A DNA stretch of 64,000 nt from an uncultured Flavobacteriaceae bacterium. GTDB taxonomy: Bacteria; Bacteroidota; Bacteroidia; Flavobacteriales; Flavobacteriaceae. The stretch lies in contig CANLUH010000006.1 in NCBI GenBank assembly GCA_947494205.1, positions 124,001 to 188,000 of the forward strand, in the 5' to 3' direction. Shown here one piece after another: positions 19,243 through 27,553 of this stretch (positions are counted from its first letter, which is position 1; each line of letters opens with the position of its first letter). Both the position numbers and the translations under genes were made by a program. A model generated the notes under the pieces. That model was given only the letters and a program-made list of their open reading frames with translations. It did not search any database and was not told the DNA's origin.

Positions 19243-22122
19243 ATGAAACAGATTTTTACTTTATTGTGTTTTGTGTGCTTTACTATAGTATCTCTAGGGC
19301 AAGTAACCATAACCTCTACTCCTTTCGAAGTTGGAGAATCTATAACGATTAGTGTAGATATTAATAGTACTATGACCAATTGTAACGGATTTTCAAATCC
19401 AACAAAAGTATACATGCATTCTGGTATTGGAGACGAAAGTAATGCCTTTGGATTTAATGTTATTGGTAATTGGGGACAAGATGATGGCGTTGGAGAAATG
19501 ACTAATATGGGAAGTGGTATTTATAGTATTACTATTACCCCAGAAACCTATTACGGACTAAACAGTACACAAGCGGCTAACGCTTCTAGAATAGGAATGG
19601 TTTTTAGAAACGAAAACGGTTCGCAAGAATTTAAAGCAACAGGCTGTGCAGACTTTATATTTAATGTTGGTGCATTACAAGTTAACCTAACAAATCCGCA
19701 AGCTAATGAAACTCTAATTGTTGCTTCAGGTACTAATACAACTGTCACTGCAGAAGTCACTAATAGTTCATCTGCTAATTTCGAATTAAAGGCAAATGGC
19801 ATTACAGTAAACACCAATTCTGGTAGCACATACAACTATCAATTAACTAATATTACAGAAAACACTTATTGCGAATTAATAGCAACCCAAGGCGTATCTA
19901 CAGTTACTAAAACCTTTACTATTTTAGTAAATAGTACTGTAAATGAAACCTTACCAGCTAATCTTAAAAACGGAATTAATTATACAAGTGCAACCTCAGC
20001 AACTTTAGTTTTAGAAGCGCCTTTAAAGGATTTTGTTTATGTTGCAGGAAGCTTCAATAACTGGTCTCCAACAGCTGCGGATGCCATGAAATTAGATACA
20101 GCAACTAGCAAGTTTTGGTTAGAATTAACAGGATTAACGTCTGGGCAAGTTGAAACCTTTCAATATTGGGTAGGCGAAGACACTCCAATAGCAGATTCAC
20201 CAGCTTTAGTAAAAACGGCGGATCCGTATTCTACTTTAGTATTGTCACCTTTTGATGATAGTTTTATCCCTGCAACATCTTATCCAAATATTCCAACATA
20301 TCCAGCAGGACAAGAACGTGAAGTTACAGTATTACAAACTGGGCAAACAGCATATCCTTGGGTAGTTACAGATTTTGAAAAACCTAAAAAGGAAGATTTA
20401 GTAATCTATGAAGTCTTAATTCGTGATTTCGATGCTAATAGAAACTATCAAGACTTAATAAATCGTATTGATTATTTTAAAAACTTAAACGTTAATGCTA
20501 TTCAATTAATGCCAATAATGGAATTTGAAGGTAACGAAAGTTGGGGATACAATACTGCTTATCACATGGCATTAGACAAGTTTTACGGTACAGAAAATAA
20601 ACTAAAAGAGTTTATAGATTTATGCCATCAAAACGGTATTGCCGTTATTCTAGATGTCGCTTTAAATCATGCCTTTGGAAGAAATCCTATGGTACGCATG
20701 TGGATGGATGATGCAGATAACGATGGTTGGGGAGAACCAAGTAGCGAAAATCCTTATTTTAATGAAGTACCTGCACATAGTTATAATGTGGGATCCGATT
20801 TTAATCACTCTAACACCACTACTAAAGACTATACAAAACGTGTAGTAGAATATTGGATTGAAGAATTTAAAATCGATGGATTCCGTTGGGATTTAACTAA
20901 AGGTTTTACTCAAAATGCGACAGGAAGTGAAACACAAACTAATAATTACCAACCAGACCGCGTTGCTGTTTTAAAAGAATATGCCGATTACTCTTGGAGT
21001 TTAGATCCTGAACATTATGTTATTTTCGAGCATTTAGGTTTTGGAGGTAGTGCTACAGAAGAAACTGAATGGGCAAACTATAGATTAACAGGAGAAGCAG
21101 ATGGTATTCCAAAAGGTATTATGTTATGGGGAAAAATGACCAATCCATACAACCAATTAACTATGGGTTATACTTCTGGCAGTAATATTAACGGTATGGG
21201 ACATGAAAGTAGAAGTTTCGATGCGCCTAGACTTGTTGGTTATCCAGAAAGTCATGACGAAGAACGTTTAATGTATAAGAACCTTCAGTTTGGGAATCAA
21301 TCAAACCCTTCTCATAATGTTACCGATCTAAATACAGCGTTATCAAGAATGCCAGCTTTAGGTGCTGTTTCGTTAACGATTCCTGGACCAAAAATGATAT
21401 GGCATTTTGGTGCATTAGGTATGGAAAATTCAATCTTCACTTGTAATGACGGTTCTGTAAATGATCCGAATTGTAAATTAGATACAAAACCACAACCGCA
21501 ATGGACGGGAGATTGGCTAGGAGATACTAACAGAAACCAAATTTATAATGCTTGGTCACGTTTAAATTATTTAAAAATTAACGAGCCTGTTTTTGAAGGC
21601 AATTACACCATAAACTCAGGAAACTTAACGCCGAAAATTTATTTATCGGATAGCTCTATTACGCCTACAGAGCTTAACGAAGTTGTTATTTTAGCTAATT
21701 TTGATGTGACTTCACAAGCTATCGTTCCAGACTTTCCAAGCACAGGAACTTGGTACGATTTAATGGATGACACAGGAAGTACTTCTATAAATGTAACCAA
21801 CACAACAACTCCAATAACTATTGCACCTGGTGAGTTTGTTATTTACGGAAATCAATCCTCTCTATTATTAAATGTTTCTGAATTTAATTTAGAACAACCT
21901 TTAACATTATACCCTAATCCAACAACCAATTCATTTACCATTAATAAAGCTGTTAATACGCTTCAAGTATTTGATGTATCTGGAAAACTAGTAACTACAT
22001 TTAAGGGTGATTTTGAAAAAGGAAGGGCTTTCGATATTTCTCAGATAGCAAAAGGATTATACATTATAAAAATTGAAACACATTCAGGAGCCATAAGTAC
22101 CACTAAACTTATAAAATTATAA
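19243..22122 (+). CDS. Secreted GH13 alpha-amylase with T9SS C-terminal sorting domain
   Basis: A 959-aa extracellular amylase. A signal peptide (ends SLGQ) precedes beta-rich N-terminal modules (about 20-240), an early-set/CBM48-like module (about 250-330, VYVAGSFNNWSP) and the GH13 barrel (about 385-760). Catalytic residues are nucleophile Asp550 (GFRWDLTKGF), acid Glu596 (IFEHLGF) and Asp672 (ESHDEERL); VALNHAFG is region I. The last ~80 residues (LYPNPTTNSFTI to TTKLIKL) form a type A sorting domain for type IX secretion, so the enzyme is secreted or surface-attached. It follows the SusE/F-like gene with a hairpin in between and is closed by a strong terminator. It is the likely first-attack starch enzyme. 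Confidence 0.93.
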   Translation: MKQIFTLLCFVCFTIVSLGQVTITSTPFEVGESITISVDINSTMTNCNGFSNPTKVYMHSGIGDESNAFGFNVIGNWGQDDGVGEMTNMGSGIYSITITPETYYGLNSTQAANASRIGMVFRNENGSQEFKATGCADFIFNVGALQVNLTNPQANETLIVASGTNTTVTAEVTNSSSANFELKANGITVNTNSGSTYNYQLTNITENTYCELIATQGVSTVTKTFTILVNSTVNETLPANLKNGINYTSATSATLVLEAPLKDFVYVAGSFNNWSPTAADAMKLDTATSKFWLELTGLTSGQVETFQYWVGEDTPIADSPALVKTADPYSTLVLSPFDDSFIPATSYPNIPTYPAGQEREVTVLQTGQTAYPWVVTDFEKPKKEDLVIYEVLIRDFDANRNYQDLINRIDYFKNLNVNAIQLMPIMEFEGNESWGYNTAYHMALDKFYGTENKLKEFIDLCHQNGIAVILDVALNHAFGRNPMVRMWMDDADNDGWGEPSSENPYFNEVPAHSYNVGSDFNHSNTTTKDYTKRVVEYWIEEFKIDGFRWDLTKGFTQNATGSETQTNNYQPDRVAVLKEYADYSWSLDPEHYVIFEHLGFGGSATEETEWANYRLTGEADGIPKGIMLWGKMTNPYNQLTMGYTSGSNINGMGHESRSFDAPRLVGYPESHDEERLMYKNLQFGNQSNPSHNVTDLNTALSRMPALGAVSLTIPGPKMIWHFGALGMENSIFTCNDGSVNDPNCKLDTKPQPQWTGDWLGDTNRNQIYNAWSRLNYLKINEPVFEGNYTINSGNLTPKIYLSDSSITPTELNEVVILANFDVTSQAIVPDFPSTGTWYDLMDDTGSTSINVTNTTTPITIAPGEFVIYGNQSSLLLNVSEFNLEQPLTLYPNPTTNSFTINKAVNTLQVFDVSGKLVTTFKGDFEKGRAFDISQIAKGLYIIKIETHSGAISTTKLIKL

Positions 22123-22153
22123 TACCGACGTTAATTATATAATCCTGAAACAC

Positions 22154-22184
22154 AAAAAAGCTTCTCGCAATGAGAAGCTTTTTT
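22154..22184 (+). terminator. Strong Rho-independent terminator after amylase
   Basis: A 13-bp perfect stem, AAAAAAGCTTCTC (22154-22166) with GAGAAGCTTTTTT (22172-22184) around a 5-base loop, begins 31 bp after the amylase stop. It ends the starch operon. Confidence 0.9.
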
Positions 22185-22636
22185 AGTTAAAGTAGTATTT
22201 GGTACAATTCTTCATCTTAGCAAATCAACTAAACAAATGATAACATTAAAAGTCTCACTTAAGTAGTGTTTTATCTATTATAAAAATAGTCTGATTTTAT
22301 TCTTCTAAACAACTCTGTAAATCAACAAAATACGCTAGCATATAAAACACTAGAAGATCTTCTTTTATACAGATGACTATACTGTATTATTTTTTTTGAA
22401 AAAAAATAGGGTAACATTTTTTAAAGCTATGAACCATTGGGTGTATATACATTATAAGACCTCAATTAATATGGGATTTAATTTTTATAAAAATTTAATT
22501 ACATAATTAACAATACACATAGCTATTAATAAATATTAAGTGTTTGTTATAAAAGTGCAAAGCTTAACGCACTATAATTAAGACGCGGCTACCGAAAAGC
22601 GAATGAGTAGGTATTTAATTTAAAACTTATATTAAA
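22185..22636 (+). other. Intergenic region with candidate promoter and ~200-nt leader
   Basis: No gene seen in these 452 bases. It holds the shared 28-bp element at 22408-22435 and a long AT-rich stretch after it. A short GC-richer patch just before the next gene (about 22580-22612, GCGGCTACCGAAAAGCG) stands out against the AT background. If transcription starts just after the element, the following operon has a leader of roughly 180-200 nt. Confidence 0.5.
22408..22435 (+). promoter_or_regulatory. 28-bp shared element, copy 1 (candidate ECF sigma promoter)
   Basis: The segment runs AGGGTAAC, then an AT stretch, then TAAAGC, then ATGAACC. The same 28 bases recur with only two changes on the minus strand at 28960-28987, upstream of the subtilisin-like gene. 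GTAAC and GAACC blocks about 16 bp apart look like the -35/-10 pair of an extracytoplasmic-function sigma factor; one is encoded at 29188. Promoter function is inference. Confidence 0.6.
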
Positions 22637-23095
22637 ATGAAAAAATTCATTTTCACTATTGCATGTTTTGTCATAGCAGTTACCAGTATTTATGCCCTTA
22701 CAAATAATAATTCTTCTACAACTAGTACAAATACTCTAGACTCTATAGAACATATTACTTCTGCTCCTATCCCTGGTATTATTATTACTGTCCATATTGG
22801 AAGACCTAGTAAAGACTGTACTGGTTTCGGTTTCTGCGGTGCATCTTCGCAACCATCTGCCTCTCCAATAAAAGCGGACAATATTGATGGTAATTTATCT
22901 CTTACACTATCAGAAGAAAGACGAGAACAATTTAAAGACTATTTTGGAGGCGAACATATTATAATGGAAGAAGAATATACGTTAGATTATGAAATTGCTA
23001 GTAAATTAAAATTACCTAAAGGTTATACTATAAAGAAAGGTAAATATAATTTCGAAAAAATAGAAGGATCTGATGATGTTGTTGTAAAATTCTAA
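22637..23095 (+). CDS. Small secreted protein with GR...C...C motif (family not recognised)
   Basis: A 152-aa protein with a clear signal peptide (about 1-20, VTSIYA), then a Ser/Thr/Asn-rich stretch. A compact motif VHIGRPSKDCTGFGFCG lies near residues 52-68, with two cysteines five residues apart. The C-terminal half is charged and ends in short beta-like strands (FEKIEGSDDVVVKF). I do not recognise a named family. The next gene encodes a related protein with the same GR...C...C layout and a similar C-terminal half, so the two look like diverged duplicates. It is the first gene after the shared element, with a long leader. A role as substrate or signal of the nearby proteases is only a hypothesis. 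Confidence 0.75.
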   Translation: MKKFIFTIACFVIAVTSIYALTNNNSSTTSTNTLDSIEHITSAPIPGIIITVHIGRPSKDCTGFGFCGASSQPSASPIKADNIDGNLSLTLSEERREQFKDYFGGEHIIMEEEYTLDYEIASKLKLPKGYTIKKGKYNFEKIEGSDDVVVKF

Positions 23096-23100
23096 ATGAA

Positions 23101-23145
23101 AAATAAAACTAGTGGTCTAGTTTTTTTAGGCTGCTAGTTTTATTT
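23101..23145 (+). repeat. Perfect 12-bp inverted repeat between the two small secreted-protein genes
   Basis: AAATAAAACTAG (23101-23112) pairs exactly with CTAGTTTTATTT (23134-23145) around 21 bases. It starts 5 bases after the first stop codon and ends 15 bases before the next start, so it may stabilise the 3' end of the first message or reduce read-through. Confidence 0.6.
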
Positions 23146-23159
23146 TAATACTATTTAAA

Positions 23160-23582
23160 ATGAAAAAAATTATTTATGCAATCCTTTTATGCATTCCATT
23201 AGTTTCTTTTTGTCAAGAAAACAAAACATCTAATGAAACAGATGTTAACATTACATGGGATGGAAGACATTGTAGAGGCACTAATGGCCTTTGTAACATT
23301 TCGAACACAGAGGATAATAAAGTTTTAAGTAATGCTACAATAATAGATCACAAAGATGGAACGATTACTTTTAATATAGACAGAAATAAACTCTCTAATG
23401 AAGAGCAGTTAAAAATAGTTGGTCGAGAACTTACTCCTTTATTAGAATCAAACGATTTTATTTATGCATTAGACTACGACTTTGAGTTTGCCATGTGGGA
23501 TAAAACAAATGTAATCTCTAAAGGAAATTACCCTTTAATTATTACTAAAGATACAATTACAATCACTTTAAATTTAAAATAA
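23160..23582 (+). CDS. Small secreted protein, paralogue-like second GR...C...C protein
   Basis: A 140-aa protein with a signal peptide (about 1-18, PLVSFCQ). The motif ITWDGRHCRGTNGLCNIS near residues 30-47 parallels the GRPSKDCTGFGFC motif of the preceding protein, with six residues between the cysteines. The remainder (DHKDGTITFNI, LSNEEQ, ALDYDFEF, ITKDTITITLNLK) resembles the C-terminal half of the neighbour in its layout. No known domain is recognised. It lies two bases before the next gene, so those two are translated together. Expected to be periplasmic or surface-exposed. Confidence 0.75.
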   Translation: MKKIIYAILLCIPLVSFCQENKTSNETDVNITWDGRHCRGTNGLCNISNTEDNKVLSNATIIDHKDGTITFNIDRNKLSNEEQLKIVGRELTPLLESNDFIYALDYDFEFAMWDKTNVISKGNYPLIITKDTITITLNLK

Positions 23583-23583
23583 T

Positions 23584-24747
23584 ATGATAGCATTAGCTAA
23601 ATATAGTACCTTCTTTATTTTTCTTTTATGTATTAATTTCAGCTTTGCAAATAACACTTCCTCGGATAAAGACATAACTGTAGTATTAAATGAACTAGCT
23701 GCAGAGACTAAAAAAATTGAAGCTTTTTATGATAATACTAATAATAGTATTGCTATAGAATTAAATAAGATTAATACAACTTTATTAAACACAACTAAAG
23801 TAGAATTACAAGTATCATTACTTATAAAAAAAGACCAGCTAAATAAACAATTAAATATTAATATGTTATCTAAGATTTCAGAAGTTAGTAAAATCCGCTA
23901 TTTAAAAGGTCTAGAAATTATTAAGATTCTTTATGAAAAAACATTAGCCTTAGATCATCATTTTGCATCTGTAGCAACATTTAATGAAATTAATAATTTA
24001 AGTAACCCTAATCATTATCCAGAGTTTTCAAAACTTAAAGATGTTTTAAATAATAATCAAAATAAAAAGAAGGGTTTTGCCCTATCAAATATTCTTGGTA
24101 ATAACATTTATACTTCTGTTTTACATTCATTTGTCTCTTTATTTAATAATGATAATGCTTCTAAAAGAGAAAAAGAAGACAGTTTAAAAGAAGTTGAATG
24201 TATTTTAGATTTTACATTACGAATGCATAACGATCTAAACACAATTTATTTTGAAACTGCTTTCCTACAAAAAAGCAACGATAATATTGTAAAAGAATTA
24301 GAAGCTCTTTTTATAGATTATACAAAACCAATTAAATATAAGGTTGCTCTAAAAACATGTAGAAATACAGATGATTGGGATAGCATTAAAGAACATTTAA
24401 GTAACTATTTACAAGCATTAGATAAAATTATTAAAGACGATACGCAACGTTACAGAGCACACAAAATGCAAATAAATTTAGGGTTTCCAATAGATCGTTT
24501 ATTGCAGTTTATAACGCAATACAACTCTCATATAGACCAAGGCACTAAATTTTACGAAAAATTTGGTATTATGCTTAACAGTTATGAAAATGAAAAACAA
24601 TGTGCCACAAAAATCCCTGCTGAATACACAAAATTAAAAGACAATATAAAAATTAGTATAGAAAAATTTAATACTGCTTATAAACCTGTAGAAATTAACG
24701 GTAGTAAAATGAAAGAAGTCCTTTATGGTATTAGCGAATATAACTAA
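23584..24747 (+). CDS. Exported alpha-helical protein of unknown function
   Basis: A 387-aa protein with an N-terminal hydrophobic signal (about 1-22, FFIFLLCINFSFA) and a body rich in Lys, Asn, Leu and Glu with heptad-like spacing, so largely alpha-helical and possibly coiled coil. I recognise no catalytic motif or family. Its start is two bases after the preceding gene's stop. Its 3' end overlaps the convergent TPR-CHAT protease gene by four bases, so the two have been packed together. Cotranscription with the two small secreted proteins suggests a scaffold or receptor role in the same system, which is inference. Confidence 0.7.
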   Translation: MIALAKYSTFFIFLLCINFSFANNTSSDKDITVVLNELAAETKKIEAFYDNTNNSIAIELNKINTTLLNTTKVELQVSLLIKKDQLNKQLNINMLSKISEVSKIRYLKGLEIIKILYEKTLALDHHFASVATFNEINNLSNPNHYPEFSKLKDVLNNNQNKKKGFALSNILGNNIYTSVLHSFVSLFNNDNASKREKEDSLKEVECILDFTLRMHNDLNTIYFETAFLQKSNDNIVKELEALFIDYTKPIKYKVALKTCRNTDDWDSIKEHLSNYLQALDKIIKDDTQRYRAHKMQINLGFPIDRLLQFITQYNSHIDQGTKFYEKFGIMLNSYENEKQCATKIPAEYTKLKDNIKISIEKFNTAYKPVEINGSKMKEVLYGISEYN

Positions 24748-27464
24748 TTAATACTTTGCTTTAATTTATTTCTTAGTAAGTAAATTAAAATCAATAGCGA
24801 AATAACACCAAACCCTATTACAATAAATAAATTCAATTTTGATGTTGTAACGATAGTACTAGATTCCCCTATTAATACTAAAGAAGCCCAAAAATGTGGA
24901 GACTTCTCGATTCCTGTGTGTGTGTTCAAGTAGTTCAATTTAGCTTTATGTAAAGCGGCTGCTCTACTATTTCCTTCTGATAATAGTTTATAAAAATCAC
25001 TCATTAATTCGGCATTAGCCTTATCGTTAACGCTCCATAATGTTGAGACAACACTTTTTGTACCAGCACTAAAAAAGCCACGAGCTAAGCTCATAACGCC
25101 TTCTCCTTTTTTTACATCTCCTAATCCAGTCTGGCAGGCACTTAAAACCACCATATCTGCTCGTATTCTTGTTGCATAAATCTCATTAAGAGTCATTTTC
25201 TCATCTACAAAAGCTATCCATGGATTACCATTATTACCTAGTTCTGCATGAGTAGATATATGAATAATATTGCAATCTTTAGACGCTTTTATAAAAGTTT
25301 CTTTAGTAGCATCCTTTTTTATATAAAAATCATTAGGGTAATAGGCTACAATTTCTTGTAACTCTGTTTCACTTAAAGGTAAACTTGGTAAGTTTTCATC
25401 TTTAAAGTTTACAGGAGCAAATGCTAAAAGTTTTTTAGTATTCTCTGTTTTTAAAATTTGTAATGCACGTAAGTGAGACATGGAATAAACATAACTTAAT
25501 TGTGAATCCTCAATGAGATAACGATTCTTGTTGGGGTTTACAAGAATTTCAAAAGGTAGTTTTTGCAACGTTTGATCTGGTACAATAACAATATGTTTAT
25601 TTTTTAATTTTAATTGAATGTTTTCTGGGATTAAACTACTATAAACGGTCTTGGATAATTCTCTAAATTCTGAAAATTCTGCAGTAGTATATAAAGGATG
25701 TTGTAATAGTTTTAATAATTGATTACTATTAGTTAATAAAGCCGAAACATTTTTAATAGGAGATAAACTCATTGTATTTGCATCTCCATAAATAATATAC
25801 CCATCCTCCTCACCTATTATATATTGTAGTAATACTTGATTCTGAGTTTTTAATATTGGTATGATTTCTTTTCCTGACAATACTTTAGTTCTTTTCTTAT
25901 TCGCTGTATACTTTGGATATGTGATGTCTATAGAATCCACAAACTTTTTATAAATATGTTTTTTATTAAATATAGCATCTTCTAATACGGTTTTTGAGGC
26001 TTCGATATTATCTTTAGATTCTAAAAATTGTTGTTCTGCTAAGAAAATAGCACTTTTAAGTTCGAATTCTCTTTTTGCAACTGCAATAGGTAGATTACTA
26101 TTTACCTTAGCCTGTTCGTTAGTTACATCTTCTAGTAATAATAAGGCTTTATTTTTTTCCATAAGGTAAAAAGCCATTTCTGTATTATTTAAGTAATAAC
26201 AAATCTTTACAGCATTAACATATAACGCACTAGCTTTCTCTCTCCAATATAGCTTAGACTTGTATTCTATATTTTCATATCTAATGTAATCAATTAACTT
26301 ATCTGCCAATTTAAACGTTTTTAACGCTTGTTTTAGGTGTAATTCATTCTTGTTATATTCATAATATTTAGACCAAGAGTTAGCACTTTCTATTAATAGG
26401 TCTAATAAATCTAACTTGTACGGTGTTCTTTGTATTTCCTCTAAAGAGGGCAACCATTTGCTATCTGTTGTATTTCTTTCTAAAGTAGATCTTGCTATAC
26501 CTTTTTGTAATAATGATACACCTTTATTATACAATTTCATATCTATGCAAAGCTCTCCATAATTTAAAAACCCTAATAAATTGTCCTCTAATTCTATAGC
26601 TTTTCTATAAAATGATTCGGCAGTTTTAAAATCATTTATTTTATGATAAACTACCCCAAGGTTACTATAGGCCATAGATAAATCGTAATTGCTTATATAA
26701 GCTGCATGATTTATAATATATTGAAGATGTGGTAAGGCCTTTTCATAACGTTTTGTTTCTATAAATAGATTCCCCCTTAATTGTTTAGAAACCAATTTAT
26801 TTTTACTGATTTTATCTCCTCTAAATAATGAGTCTGATTTATTTAAGTAATACAAAATGTTATCTGCATTATTAGTATAACTTTGGGTACTTAAAACTTT
26901 GGCTTTTTCTAAATAAATTGTAGTTAGCAATTTAATATCGCTCTTAGCACTATTTTCTTGGTGTTTTTCTGCTTTATTAAAGTTTTCAAGTGCTTTAGAA
27001 AAATCTCCAATTTTACTATATAAAATACCTAGTTCTTTATAAGCTTTTATTGTTATTTTATCTAATACTTTAAGTTCTACAATTTGCTCTAAAGCATCAA
27101 TAGCCTCAAAATATTTAAGTTCTTTTTTATAAAAAAAACCTAGATTATATAAACTTTTTTTATACGTTTTTGGTAAAGAATCTTTAGTCTTTCTTTTTAA
27201 TAAAAGGGCTTCATTTATATATCTAATGGCTGTTTTATTGTCTTTCTTCTTCTTATAAAACCAATCTGTAGCATAATCATGATAACAATCGGCTAGCTCA
27301 TTTGGTGTTAACGAATCTTTATATGTCTTAAAAAAAAGATGGAGTTGTTTTTCTACCTCTATACTTTCTTCTGAAGAATTAATAATAGAATCTACTTTAG
27401 ATGTTTCTTGGCTATTTAAGACGGTTACTATTAATAATATGAGATAAAAAAATACACTTTTCAT
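24744..27464 (-). CDS. Exported TPR-CHAT (caspase-like) protease with C-terminal membrane anchor
   Basis: A 906-aa protein: signal peptide (about 1-19), TPR-type helical repeats (about 40-420, motifs such as LGILYSKIGDFSKALENFNKAE and YSNLGVVYHKINDFKTAESFYRKAIEL), a helical linker (about 440-520) and a C-terminal CHAT domain (about 600-870). The catalytic dyad is His739 in HISTHAELG and Cys777 in VLSACQTGLG; GFFSAGTKSVVSTLWSVND also fits CHAT. A single transmembrane segment (about 877-897) followed by a basic tail anchors it. With the signal peptide, the TPR and CHAT parts should lie in the periplasm. Cys proteases of this clan usually cut specific partner proteins after activation through the TPRs. 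The subtilisin gene precedes it across a hairpin, and the sigma factor pair lies beyond. Confidence 0.88.
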   Translation of the reverse strand: MKSVFFYLILLIVTVLNSQETSKVDSIINSSEESIEVEKQLHLFFKTYKDSLTPNELADCYHDYATDWFYKKKKDNKTAIRYINEALLLKRKTKDSLPKTYKKSLYNLGFFYKKELKYFEAIDALEQIVELKVLDKITIKAYKELGILYSKIGDFSKALENFNKAEKHQENSAKSDIKLLTTIYLEKAKVLSTQSYTNNADNILYYLNKSDSLFRGDKISKNKLVSKQLRGNLFIETKRYEKALPHLQYIINHAAYISNYDLSMAYSNLGVVYHKINDFKTAESFYRKAIELEDNLLGFLNYGELCIDMKLYNKGVSLLQKGIARSTLERNTTDSKWLPSLEEIQRTPYKLDLLDLLIESANSWSKYYEYNKNELHLKQALKTFKLADKLIDYIRYENIEYKSKLYWREKASALYVNAVKICYYLNNTEMAFYLMEKNKALLLLEDVTNEQAKVNSNLPIAVAKREFELKSAIFLAEQQFLESKDNIEASKTVLEDAIFNKKHIYKKFVDSIDITYPKYTANKKRTKVLSGKEIIPILKTQNQVLLQYIIGEEDGYIIYGDANTMSLSPIKNVSALLTNSNQLLKLLQHPLYTTAEFSEFRELSKTVYSSLIPENIQLKLKNKHIVIVPDQTLQKLPFEILVNPNKNRYLIEDSQLSYVYSMSHLRALQILKTENTKKLLAFAPVNFKDENLPSLPLSETELQEIVAYYPNDFYIKKDATKETFIKASKDCNIIHISTHAELGNNGNPWIAFVDEKMTLNEIYATRIRADMVVLSACQTGLGDVKKGEGVMSLARGFFSAGTKSVVSTLWSVNDKANAELMSDFYKLLSEGNSRAAALHKAKLNYLNTHTGIEKSPHFWASLVLIGESSTIVTTSKLNLFIVIGFGVISLLILIYLLRNKLKQSIN

Positions 27465-27493
27465 TTCTTCGTTTTAACCAAAAATACAAAAAC

Positions 27494-27528
27494 AAAAAAA
27501 AGGAAAACTATGCAGCTTTCCTTTTTTT
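27494..27528 (-). terminator. Hairpin with T-runs between subtilisin-like and TPR-CHAT genes
   Basis: AAAAAAAGGAAA and TTTCCTTTTTTT flank an 11-12 base loop; on the minus strand a run of eight T follows. It ends the subtilisin message at least partly. A TATTTTTG element at 27486-27479, just before the protease start, could serve as a separate promoter. Confidence 0.65.
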
Positions 27529-27553
27529 ATGTTTTATTTAGAATACTAAAATA

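Noticed and set aside
19551-19835. 94-aa minus-strand frame
   Set aside because: Antisense within the T9SS amylase gene, no supporting motif or promoter.
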